From the NCBI GenBank assembly GCA_029775875.1, contig JARVKD010000011.1, positions 1 to 33,972 of the forward strand: a stretch of 33,972 nt of DNA, in the 5' to 3' direction. The position numbers and the translations under genes are program-made. The notes beneath the pieces were generated by a model. That model was not told the DNA's origin and did no database searches. It was given only the letters and a program-made list of their open reading frames with translations. Origin of the DNA: Nitrososphaeria archaeon (GTDB taxonomy: Archaea > Thermoproteota > Nitrososphaeria > Nitrososphaerales > JACAEJ01). Shown here one piece after another: positions 8,547 to 16,728 of this stretch (its first letter is position 1; the number at the start of each line of letters is the position of its first letter).

Positions 8547-9179
8547 TTAAGATGCTAGATTTGGGGAGATGCCTAGCGCTTTTCTATAGGCTATAAGAAT
8601 CTCGTCGATCCAGGCTGGCGAATGGGGCGAGACAACCTCTATCTTTTCAAGGGGCGTTTTATAGATTCGTCTCACCTCTTGTTTCATCCATTCTGATTTG
8701 ACCAAAACTCTCTCAGCTTCATCGACGCCCAACAGTTCTAGACCTTTTATTGAGAGGTTCAAAGGAGCACTAGAGCCATGAGATCGATGATCTTCAAGAC
8801 TGTCTATAGAGAAGACAAACGGGATTCCTAACCCTCTCTTTAAGCTCACTGCAGCTGGAGTGAAATGCCAATCACATACATCGATAAGATCAACTTCACG
8901 TTTGGTCAAGTAAAAAATATCGGCAGCAACCCGTTCAACCTCCTGATTTAGGTTGAGGACCCATGTGAGAATGTTTATCTGGGATTTAACAGGATTTGAA
9001 ACTCTGTAAACTTTGACCCCGTCTACTCCTTGATGATAGCCTATCCAAGAGTCATGATATGTAACAACGTATGTGTCAACACTCTTTTTCACGAGGTCAA
9101 TTGCAAGTTTGTTCACATAATGAGAAAGCTGTCCAACAATTCTCGGTGGAAACTCCCATGTGAAGATTATGACGCGCAA
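8547..9179 (-). CDS. Standalone N-terminal half of a GT4 glycosyltransferase (paralog of 5177..5818)
   Basis: 210 aa; MRVIIFTWEFPPRIVGQLSHYVNKLAIDLVKK aligned to GT4 N-domains; shares DHRSH...APLN..IK..E with the other half-GT (GHRSH...GPLSIAIKEIE); no C-domain. Confidence 0.85.
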   Translation of the reverse strand: MRVIIFTWEFPPRIVGQLSHYVNKLAIDLVKKSVDTYVVTYHDSWIGYHQGVDGVKVYRVSNPVKSQINILTWVLNLNQEVERVAADIFYLTKREVDLIDVCDWHFTPAAVSLKRGLGIPFVFSIDSLEDHRSHGSSAPLNLSIKGLELLGVDEAERVLVKSEWMKQEVRRIYKTPLEKIEVVSPHSPAWIDEILIAYRKALGISPNLAS

Positions 9180-9192
9180 GGTAAAACCTCAA

Positions 9193-9447
9193 TCAAGTGA
9201 AAAGTGAGCAAACCCTAATTATTCCATTGCCTGTCAAATAGTGTCTTATGTTTCCGTCATTATCAGTGAGGCTTATGGTGTATCCTTCAGACTGATACTT
9301 ATTCATGATTTGATTGACTTCATTTACGTCGGTTTGAAGAATCTGCGCTAATTCGTCAGATTTCTTCGCTTTCTCTCGACTCGTAGCACCTAGATTGTGC
9401 AAGATTAGAAGGATTCTCTCAGAAAGTCGATAATCTTTCTCACTCAA
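9193..9447 (-). CDS. Winged-helix (wHTH) protein homologous to the C-terminal domain of the GT4 at 9553..11037
   Basis: 84 aa; ...KSDELAQILQTDVNEVNQIMNKYQSEGYTISLTDNDGNIRHYLTGNGIIRVCSLFT versus ...RSAEELSSILRIKVKEILRLLQKLISSGYIETSIDHLKRLRYHLTKSGIIKACSLFS. TTG start. Confidence 0.8.
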   Translation of the reverse strand: MSEKDYRLSERILLILHNLGATSREKAKKSDELAQILQTDVNEVNQIMNKYQSEGYTISLTDNDGNIRHYLTGNGIIRVCSLFT

Positions 9448-9471
9448 CTCTTTTCATCTCTAGCATCTTTA

Positions 9472-9533
9472 GTTACAAGGTGTAACAGCCAAATAACTTT
9501 TATGGAAGAAATATATATTCAAAAGTGTGAATA
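9472..9533. promoter_or_regulatory. Divergent promoter with two perfect inverted repeats (candidate operators)
   Basis: GTTACA-AGG-TGTAAC at 9472..9486 and TATTCA-AAAGTG-TGAATA at 9516..9533, the latter overlapping an AT-rich TATA-like tract (ATATATATT). Confidence 0.5.
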
Positions 9534-9552
9534 CATTCAAAAGCTGGTATGA

Positions 9553-11037
9553 ATGGTCAAAGATGACTTTAGCGTTCTGATGCTCTCTTGGGAGTTCCCA
9601 CCTAGAATCGTAGGCGGAATATCATCTCACGTTAACGATCTATCCTTAGCCTTAGCGAAGAAAGGTATAAGCGTACACGTAGTCACTTGTGACTTCCCAG
9701 GAGCACCAGAATACGAGGAAATTCAGGGGGTCTGCGTATACCGCTTTGATTCATACAAAATCCCTGCCTACAGCTTTCTCTCATGGGTCCTCTCAATGAA
9801 TCAAAAAATGATTCAGAGAGCCATGGAAGTAATAGATGCACATTATGGAAAAGTTGATCTTATTCATGCTCACGACTGGCTCGTTGCTGATGCAGCGATT
9901 AGGTTGAAGGACTTTTATGGAAAACCTTTGGTGTCTACCATGCATTCTACAGAGGCTGGTCGAAGAGGTGGAATCCGCAACGACTACCAAATGACCATAA
10001 ACGAAGTGGAGAGACGCCTTGTCAATGAAAGCTCAAAAGTAATCTGTTGTAGCAACTATATGGCAAATCAGATTTCTGAGACATTTAACTTTCCAAGAGA
10101 AAAAATCTCCGTGATTCGAAATGGAGTAAACGTTTCTAAATTTAACATCAAAATTGATGCCCAAGCTGTTAAGAGGCGATATGCCGAGCCTAATGAAAAG
10201 ATGGTTGTATATGTTGGAAGGCTGGTTCACGAGAAGGGAGTTCATGTACTGATTGGCGCAGTTCCGAAGGTGTTAGATGTATTGCCGAACGTGAAGTTTG
10301 TGATCGTTGGTGAGGGAGGGATGAAAGAGTATCTGTTAAAAGAGGCTTGGGACTTCGGTGTTTCTGATCACGTTTTCTTTACTGGTTTTGTGGACGAGAG
10401 CATGCTGGTATCGCTTTACAAAGCGAGTGACGTTGCGGTTTTTCCTTCTCTTTATGAGCCCTTCGGTATTACAGCATTAGAAGCCATGGCAGCAAAGGTT
10501 CCAGTAGTAGTATCAGATACAGGAGGTTTATCTGAAATCGTTGAGCATGACAAGACAGGAGTAAAAGTATATCCAGACAACTCTGATTCAGTGGCTTGGG
10601 GAATTCTAAAGGTGCTTAAAGATCAAGCCTTTGCAAACAAGATTCGAGAAAATGCCTATCAAAATGTTGTTGAAAACTATAATTGGGACAAAATCGCAGA
10701 GGAAACAATAAAGGTGTATCGTGAAGGTGTAACTTTGGCTCAACCGAGAATAGTTGCAAAGTATAGGGTAGAGTTTCCTTCTTTTAAATTTGATAGTTAT
10801 CCCGATGAGTTTAGAGTTCTCCTTTCCCTATACACCCTTGGAGCCATTGATAGCGAACATGCAAGGTCGGCTGAGGAACTGTCTAGTATACTGAGAATAA
10901 AGGTTAAGGAAATCCTAAGATTACTTCAAAAACTAATAAGCTCTGGATATATCGAGACTTCTATAGATCACTTGAAAAGACTGAGGTATCATCTTACCAA
11001 ATCTGGGATAATAAAAGCATGTTCACTTTTTTCTTGA
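9553..11037 (+). CDS. GT4 glycogen-synthase-like glycosyltransferase fused to a C-terminal winged-helix domain
   Basis: Complete GT4 (LSWEFPPRIVGGISSHV; VYVGRLVHEKGVHVL; EPFGITALEAMAAKVPVVVSDTGGLSEIVEH; YNWDKIAEETIKVY) followed by a ~100 aa extension homologous to 9193..9447. Confidence 0.9.
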   Translation: MVKDDFSVLMLSWEFPPRIVGGISSHVNDLSLALAKKGISVHVVTCDFPGAPEYEEIQGVCVYRFDSYKIPAYSFLSWVLSMNQKMIQRAMEVIDAHYGKVDLIHAHDWLVADAAIRLKDFYGKPLVSTMHSTEAGRRGGIRNDYQMTINEVERRLVNESSKVICCSNYMANQISETFNFPREKISVIRNGVNVSKFNIKIDAQAVKRRYAEPNEKMVVYVGRLVHEKGVHVLIGAVPKVLDVLPNVKFVIVGEGGMKEYLLKEAWDFGVSDHVFFTGFVDESMLVSLYKASDVAVFPSLYEPFGITALEAMAAKVPVVVSDTGGLSEIVEHDKTGVKVYPDNSDSVAWGILKVLKDQAFANKIRENAYQNVVENYNWDKIAEETIKVYREGVTLAQPRIVAKYRVEFPSFKFDSYPDEFRVLLSLYTLGAIDSEHARSAEELSSILRIKVKEILRLLQKLISSGYIETSIDHLKRLRYHLTKSGIIKACSLFS

Positions 11038-11040
11038 TAG

Positions 11041-12597
11041 TCAAAAACATTGCATTACTGTTTGAGCTAACTTTTTAATCTCTGTAAAACGATGATTGGA
11101 AACCTGAAACAGATCTTGTCTAAGTTTCTCTCCTCGAACTCCTGAAACTTGAACCTCCTTAAACTTCTGAGCTAACTTTTCATCTCTCAGTGAGAAAGCT
11201 GCCCACTTTTCAAAGTCTCCTCTTCGATTGTGAAACTCAATAGACTTTATGTCGACCCTTTGAAGAGCATCACTCATTCCTGCAAGACTCCAGACCTTGA
11301 CTCCAGTGAAGTCTTTCTCCTCTGAGCCCATGTAAAAGAGGAAAGGCTCATTCGCAGCAATAATATATGATCTTACCCTTGACTCGAAATCGAGGATGGC
11401 GCCTTGGGCAGTGACAAAAGCATCTATTGGAGAGTCGTAAGGGTTAAAATAGGTGTGAACTTCGCCTGGCGCCCCACCAGCCGTAAACATATAGTAAAGA
11501 TGATCGCTGGCTAGAAGATATCTCCAGATCTTTAGAAACTCTTCATCTTTGGATTCCTTGACTAGTGGCTCTAGTTCCTTTGTTATAGTGTAGTACGCCC
11601 ACTGCATTGTATTTCCAAGCCAGCAACTTGTGTCTCGTTCAATGTCAGCCCAAGAGACCGTGCCACCAAGTTCAGGGACATCAACTTCTCCAACAACCTT
11701 ATACTTGCTCAGAACCTCTGAGGGTGTTGCCATTTGGAGATTTTCCCACTTCAGAATTTCCTTTGGTAAGTATCTTAAGAAATCATGTATCCCAGTTTCT
11801 GGCCAATGATGTTCGCCAAAGGTCTCATAGTCTGGAAAGATGTTGATGCACTGACCTTGAGTTGCTGCCAACCAAGAGGCATATTTTTCAGCCGTCAGCG
11901 GCCACTCACTCCACTGTCTATCTGAGAATCTAAAACCGATGTCATCTGTGAGTTTATAGTTTCTTAAGAGAACCTTGATCTTCTCACAATTCTTTGCTTT
12001 GTACACGTAGTTAGGTGACCTGCCCTTAAGGACTCTTTCAACTCCTTCGGTGAAGATTCCAATGTAGCCCATTTTCTCCACGACCTTGGCTATAGCGTTA
12101 TTGTAAAGGAGTTCTGTATTCTCAAAAGTTAGTGGTTCAGCGTTAAGAAGGTCTTTCATTACTTGTCTGTGCATCCTGATCTGTTCGACGAATTCATCTC
12201 TGACTGGGTATAATCCAGTTAGAGAATGGTAGTAGGTCTGGTCTAGAAACTCAACACATCTTGTTTCGCTCAGTTGTTTAAACGACTCCAAAAGATCTGG
12301 ACTGTAAGCTTCACACTGTTCAAGAAAAATTCCAGATATACTGAAGGAAATCTTAACCTTTTTCTTTTCTCTTTTGAACTCATCGATAAGTTGAAGCAAG
12401 ATGTTGTTGGACGGGAAGTAGCATTTCTTGCAAGCCCTCTCAAATATCTCCCTATTCTTGGCTTTGTCAAAATAAAAATCAGACAATTCTCCTTTACGTA
12501 AGCGGCGGAACATGTTCCTCTCCCAGAAGAAACCTTTCTTGATTCTGATGGGCTGATGAACCTCGAATACAAAAACCACGTCAGTCAATCCTAGCAC
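11041..12597 (-). CDS. Glycoside hydrolase family 57 (alpha-amylase-like)
   Basis: VFVFEVHQPIRIKKGFFWERNMF; TFENTELLYNNAIAKVVEKMGY; NIFPDYETFGEHHWPETGI; archaeal GH57 alpha-amylase-type motifs. Confidence 0.9.
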   Translation of the reverse strand: MLGLTDVVFVFEVHQPIRIKKGFFWERNMFRRLRKGELSDFYFDKAKNREIFERACKKCYFPSNNILLQLIDEFKREKKKVKISFSISGIFLEQCEAYSPDLLESFKQLSETRCVEFLDQTYYHSLTGLYPVRDEFVEQIRMHRQVMKDLLNAEPLTFENTELLYNNAIAKVVEKMGYIGIFTEGVERVLKGRSPNYVYKAKNCEKIKVLLRNYKLTDDIGFRFSDRQWSEWPLTAEKYASWLAATQGQCINIFPDYETFGEHHWPETGIHDFLRYLPKEILKWENLQMATPSEVLSKYKVVGEVDVPELGGTVSWADIERDTSCWLGNTMQWAYYTITKELEPLVKESKDEEFLKIWRYLLASDHLYYMFTAGGAPGEVHTYFNPYDSPIDAFVTAQGAILDFESRVRSYIIAANEPFLFYMGSEEKDFTGVKVWSLAGMSDALQRVDIKSIEFHNRRGDFEKWAAFSLRDEKLAQKFKEVQVSGVRGEKLRQDLFQVSNHRFTEIKKLAQTVMQCF

Positions 12598-12745
12598 CTA
12601 TATTTACTATATTTAGTGAGTAGAGTTTCTTTAAGCTTTAGGGTCACTATAATAAAAAATAATGCATGGGTAATCGCTGAGCAGAAGTTTTGATCTTCAA
12701 CCTATTTCACAAATAGTTTCTTAGACCTATCTTCTAAGCTCATTC

Positions 12746-13822
12746 CTAAAGGTATCCAAGTTCCTTTGTGGTTATTACAAACATAGAATGGCTCCAACAA
12801 AGAGGGCTGACTGAAACTTGGAGGTCGTTCTCAAAGATTTGTTCTGGAATGAATTTTTGTACTCTGTCCAACACCCAGTTGTAGTATTGAAGAGCTTTCT
12901 CCTTGTGGCCTAATCTTGCATAGTATATGCTCAGCCAAAAGTTGAGGAGGGGCCAGGCTCCAGCGCCCTTCTTTCTATGCATGGTTTTGTAGATCCAACC
13001 ATCATACTCATCATGTTCATATCTATGAAGCCCTCCGTTCACTATAAGTTTCCTCTCCATCTCCTCTACACTTGCAACGATTCTTTTATCATTGGGTGGA
13101 AACACCTCAAAGGGATAGACTAGTCCTAGCATCGAAGCGTCTATTCTCCTGTCACTGAGCTTTCCATAACTCCTAAAGAAATAATTTTCATAATGTTTCT
13201 CAAGTCTTTCCCGCATCTGCTTGGCTACATTCATCCATTTTTCGTTAGGCATGAAAATGTTCGCGCATTCTAGTCCCTTTATGCATGCAGCGAGGGAATA
13301 AGTGAAGTTTTCTTCTAAGTCGGGAAAGGTGAACCTTTCTTCCCAGAGGTCATTGGTGACCTCATCGAAACAGTTTCCTTTCCATTTTTTGCAGATTCCA
13401 TCAGCCGCCATGCAAATGATTTTCTCATATTTTGATGCCTTTTTCAAACCATCTTTGAAGTGATGCCAAATAGCCCACAAAAAGGACCCTGTCTGATCTG
13501 GCTGAAAACTTCCAGATGCCTTTAAACCGTTAACAAAATAATTTTGATAAAAAACTCCATCATCTTGAAAATCCTCTGCCCTATTAATACACCAATCAAA
13601 AAACCTTTCTTGAATGTTTTTGATTCCAAGAATGTCTGCAGCCGCACAGGCAAAGGAGGCATCCCTAGGCCAAACGTAAGTATAGTATTTTGCGTCTTTT
13701 GCGAAATATTCTTTGGAGCAGTTAGCAGCCACAATAGCGCCATTTTCCAAGGCACAGTCCAAGATCACTCGTCTGCTGGTTTCTATCATTCTCCTAACTT
13801 TCATTTTCAAGTTATCACTCAC
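12746..13822 (-). CDS. GH15 family glucoamylase-like protein (catalytic domain only)
   Basis: YVWPRDASFACAAADILGI; NDLWEERF; GAWPLLNFWLSIYYARLG; PEQIFENDLQVSVSPLCWSHSMFV; 358 aa, no N-terminal beta domain. Confidence 0.88.
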   Translation of the reverse strand: MSDNLKMKVRRMIETSRRVILDCALENGAIVAANCSKEYFAKDAKYYTYVWPRDASFACAAADILGIKNIQERFFDWCINRAEDFQDDGVFYQNYFVNGLKASGSFQPDQTGSFLWAIWHHFKDGLKKASKYEKIICMAADGICKKWKGNCFDEVTNDLWEERFTFPDLEENFTYSLAACIKGLECANIFMPNEKWMNVAKQMRERLEKHYENYFFRSYGKLSDRRIDASMLGLVYPFEVFPPNDKRIVASVEEMERKLIVNGGLHRYEHDEYDGWIYKTMHRKKGAGAWPLLNFWLSIYYARLGHKEKALQYYNWVLDRVQKFIPEQIFENDLQVSVSPLCWSHSMFVITTKELGYL

Positions 13823-13921
13823 CTTCCTATTTCACTTTATCAAAATCTTCTTTCAAAAATAACTGATAAATCTATCGCAATTATTCCTTCCCTATCTTTT
13901 GATGAGACGGTAATTAATATC

Positions 13922-15556
13922 TTGTCAAAATTCTTTTTATGTTCTAAAAAATTTGGAGATAACTTTATAAATTTTTCAACGAGAAATTTTCTTGTGGAAG
14001 AAAGTACTGTTGTTTACGTTACACTTGAGACAGACTTAATAGATGGGGGAGGCATTGGTGGGCTAGGCATTTTAACTTCTGACGTTTTTCATGAGGCAAG
14101 GAGAAGGAACTCACCTTTTTACCTATTTTCACCTCTCTACCCAGTAAAATTACATCAAAAAATTAATAATGGCTCTGTAGAAATGGAAAGAATAAAAATC
14201 AACCATAATTCTTTGAAGAAAATTGATAGCTTCGGGTTGGATACCAAATGGTATCCTGTTGAAGTATCTGTTTATCTGCACGAGCTTAGCATAGAAAATA
14301 CTAGAAGTTATTTTATTGAGATGGCTCCAACTGAAGGAAATGGTTGGTTAAAAGAATTAGAACTTTATAATGAAAAGGATGAAGGACAGCAAGTATTTGT
14401 TAGATATACATTCGCAAGGTCTATAGCAAGATTCTTGAGGAGGAATAGTATATTGCCAAAATTGTATCACTTGAACGAAAGTGATACAGCCTTTCTAATT
14501 CTGGCAGTTGATGAAGAAGATATGAAGGGTAGATTCATCGGGAATACACATACACCTCAACTACACGGTCACAAAAGATTCAGAAAAGAAACTTGTGAAT
14601 GTCTGATAGAAGACAAATCTTTAGAGAAGCTAAAAGTAGGAGAAGAGGAGTATGGAGATATAAAATTCATAAACTTTGGGAGAATACTGGCATATTACAG
14701 CGAGAAATTATGTTGTGTCTCAGAACTACATGAAAAAGTGACAAAAGAATGCCTTTATCCTGAATTTAAAGAAAAGATAACTTCGGTAACAAATGGCATC
14801 AGCCTTGACTGGATTAGCCCTCATCTACAAAACTTGTTCAGCCAATATATTATAGGTTGGGAAAATAATAGTGATCTATTGAAGAATCTAGATGCAATTC
14901 CTAACAGTAAACTTCTGGAAGCCCACCATCTCAATAAAAGAGAACTCTCTGAGCAATTTCTTGAATGGAAAAGGAAGCAGGAAGTTATTTCTAATTTTGA
15001 TGAAATTAACATTGATAATACCATATTTACATGCGCCAAAAGGTTAACTGAGTACAAGAGGCTAGACCATTTTCTAAAACTCATCGATTTGTTTCCTGAA
15101 GCGACTTTTGTTTTTGCTGGTAGACCGATAAGGGAATGGGGAGATAAATTTCTCAAAAGTTTGATCGATACTATAAAAAATTCTGAAACATCAATAGCTT
15201 ATGTTTTAAATCATGATAGAGAAAAGGCGAGATATATGGTGGCTGGTTCAGATGTAGGAGTAAACATACCAGTATCGACCAGTGAGGCAAGCGGTACGAG
15301 TTGGATGAAGACGATTGTCAATGGGAATATTTTAGTCTCCACGCCATCTGGAAGTGTGCCTGAAGTAATAACCGATGGCAAGAATGGACTCATAGTACAT
15401 GACGACTTGTCTAATTTAAGGGAGAAATTAGAAGAGGCTGTAAGTTTTGCAAGAAATGGTGAATACGCTGAATGGATTAGAAACTCAATTTCTTCTTCTT
15501 GCTTTGTCTTAGCCCCTCGAATGTTCGATGATTATATATCAAAACTTTACAGTTAA
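13922..15556 (+). CDS. GT35-like alpha-glucan phosphorylase; start uncertain (in-frame TTG at 13922 is one option; ORF is open from 13544)
   Basis: GGGIGGLGILTSDVFHEA; HTPQLHGHKRF; ITSVTNGISLDWISP; CAKRLTEYKRLDHF; SEASGTSWMKTIVNG (phosphorylase PLP-lysine region). The ORF N-terminus overlaps GH15 antisense and is unlikely to be real. Confidence 0.8.
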   Translation: MSKFFLCSKKFGDNFINFSTRNFLVEESTVVYVTLETDLIDGGGIGGLGILTSDVFHEARRRNSPFYLFSPLYPVKLHQKINNGSVEMERIKINHNSLKKIDSFGLDTKWYPVEVSVYLHELSIENTRSYFIEMAPTEGNGWLKELELYNEKDEGQQVFVRYTFARSIARFLRRNSILPKLYHLNESDTAFLILAVDEEDMKGRFIGNTHTPQLHGHKRFRKETCECLIEDKSLEKLKVGEEEYGDIKFINFGRILAYYSEKLCCVSELHEKVTKECLYPEFKEKITSVTNGISLDWISPHLQNLFSQYIIGWENNSDLLKNLDAIPNSKLLEAHHLNKRELSEQFLEWKRKQEVISNFDEINIDNTIFTCAKRLTEYKRLDHFLKLIDLFPEATFVFAGRPIREWGDKFLKSLIDTIKNSETSIAYVLNHDREKARYMVAGSDVGVNIPVSTSEASGTSWMKTIVNGNILVSTPSGSVPEVITDGKNGLIVHDDLSNLREKLEEAVSFARNGEYAEWIRNSISSSCFVLAPRMFDDYISKLYS

Positions 15557-15654
15557 AATCAGTAACGGATGCATGATAAGAAGTATGGCTGGTTGGTATT
15601 GAATCTCCAAAGATTTCCTTTATTCACACAAATCCTGCTCCTGTCACAAATATT

Positions 15655-15761
15655 AAAAATTCTCAAAAATAGGGGTGGGGAATGGCTTAACCCACCCCGA
15701 CCGAGGCTGCTGAGGCGCTTCTCTTGAACCAAAGTTTGCTGTATGGATGGATAATCCATCC
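15655..15761 (-). ncRNA. Candidate structured small RNA with terminator-like hairpin
   Basis: Minus strand: TATA-like TTTATATAT at 15782..15774; hairpin GGATGGATTATCCATCC (15761..15745); GGGGTGGG-N11-CCCACCCC stem (15698..15672) followed by TATTTTTGAGAATTTTT. No credible CDS here. Confidence 0.4.
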
Positions 15762-15934
15762 TACTGGGCGGGGATATATAAATATTACTAATCAGATAGA
15801 AAAAGTTGACCTTTCAAAGACCTTCAACTTTAATTCTATTTCCTCAAAACCCTAAAAAGATTAGCATCAATGCTTAACCAAGAATAAAGCCTATTTTTAT
15901 TAAAGTTCGATTTCTTTCTAATAGGCGCGTTAAG

Positions 15935-16669
15935 ATGCAAAGAAGACGCTCAGAAGAGTTTGACCTTGAGCAGATAGACATAGCCCCTACTATCTCTAAA
16001 ATAATAGATATAAATTTCCAGTCTGATGGAAGACCAATAGAAGAAATCGTTGCTTATGGAAAAAATTGTAATAAAATATTATTGCTCATCATAGACGCTT
16101 TTGGATACTCACACTACATAAAATCAAAGGGCTTCTTTCAAAACATAAGCAAGATGAGTGATAATGGAAGATTCTATAGATGCAAAGCAAACGCTAACAG
16201 GACTACGCCTGCAATAGCCTCAATTCTCTGTGGAAGAAAGCCTGAAGTGCATAGGATTTACAGTACAGGAGACGTCTACAAAAGCCACTTTAAATCAATA
16301 CTTGAGACTGCATCTGAACAAGGCATCAAGTCCGCTATAATTATGGAAGAAAAAGGCGCTTTAACTTTTGAAAAACGCATAGATACTGTCAAATTTGTGA
16401 AGGAAAGAGATAATGTTATAGAGTTCGACGATATTGCTAAGGAAGCTACCATAGAGGCAATAAAAGAAGGATGCAAGCTGATTGTTACGCACCTAAGGTC
16501 TCTTGATAAACTGGACTACACTCTTAAAGCTATTAGGCATATTGATAAGAATGTATTAGAGATTGCCAAGGCTTATGGCACTAACGGCTTGATAATGCTC
16601 TGTGGAGACCATCCACCTCATGAATCTAAGGAGTATCTAGTGCCCTTTATAGTAAGTAAAGTTGTTTAA
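15935..16669 (+). CDS. Alkaline-phosphatase-superfamily (type I phosphodiesterase-like) protein
   Basis: LLLIIDAFGYSHY, RTTPAIASILCGRKPEVHRI, IMLCGDHPPHESKEYLVPFIV are AlkP-superfamily-like. Confidence 0.7.
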   Translation: MQRRRSEEFDLEQIDIAPTISKIIDINFQSDGRPIEEIVAYGKNCNKILLLIIDAFGYSHYIKSKGFFQNISKMSDNGRFYRCKANANRTTPAIASILCGRKPEVHRIYSTGDVYKSHFKSILETASEQGIKSAIIMEEKGALTFEKRIDTVKFVKERDNVIEFDDIAKEATIEAIKEGCKLIVTHLRSLDKLDYTLKAIRHIDKNVLEIAKAYGTNGLIMLCGDHPPHESKEYLVPFIVSKVV

Positions 16670-16728
16670 ACTATGGATGATTGCTTCAGTTCATTTTTTC
16701 CATCAAGAATGAAATGAATTTAATTTTG

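Noticed and set aside
13544-13920. N-terminal ~126 codons of the 670-aa plus-strand ORF
   Set aside because: Antisense to the conserved GH15 coding region and low-complexity; treated as spurious upstream extension.
3838-15556. Glucan locus as a genomic island integrated at the tRNA-Val gene
   Set aside because: No integrase and no repeat of the tRNA 3' end noticed downstream.
15559-15759. 66-aa minus-strand ORF over the candidate ncRNA
   Set aside because: Atypical composition and overlaps strong hairpins; RNA structure is a better explanation.
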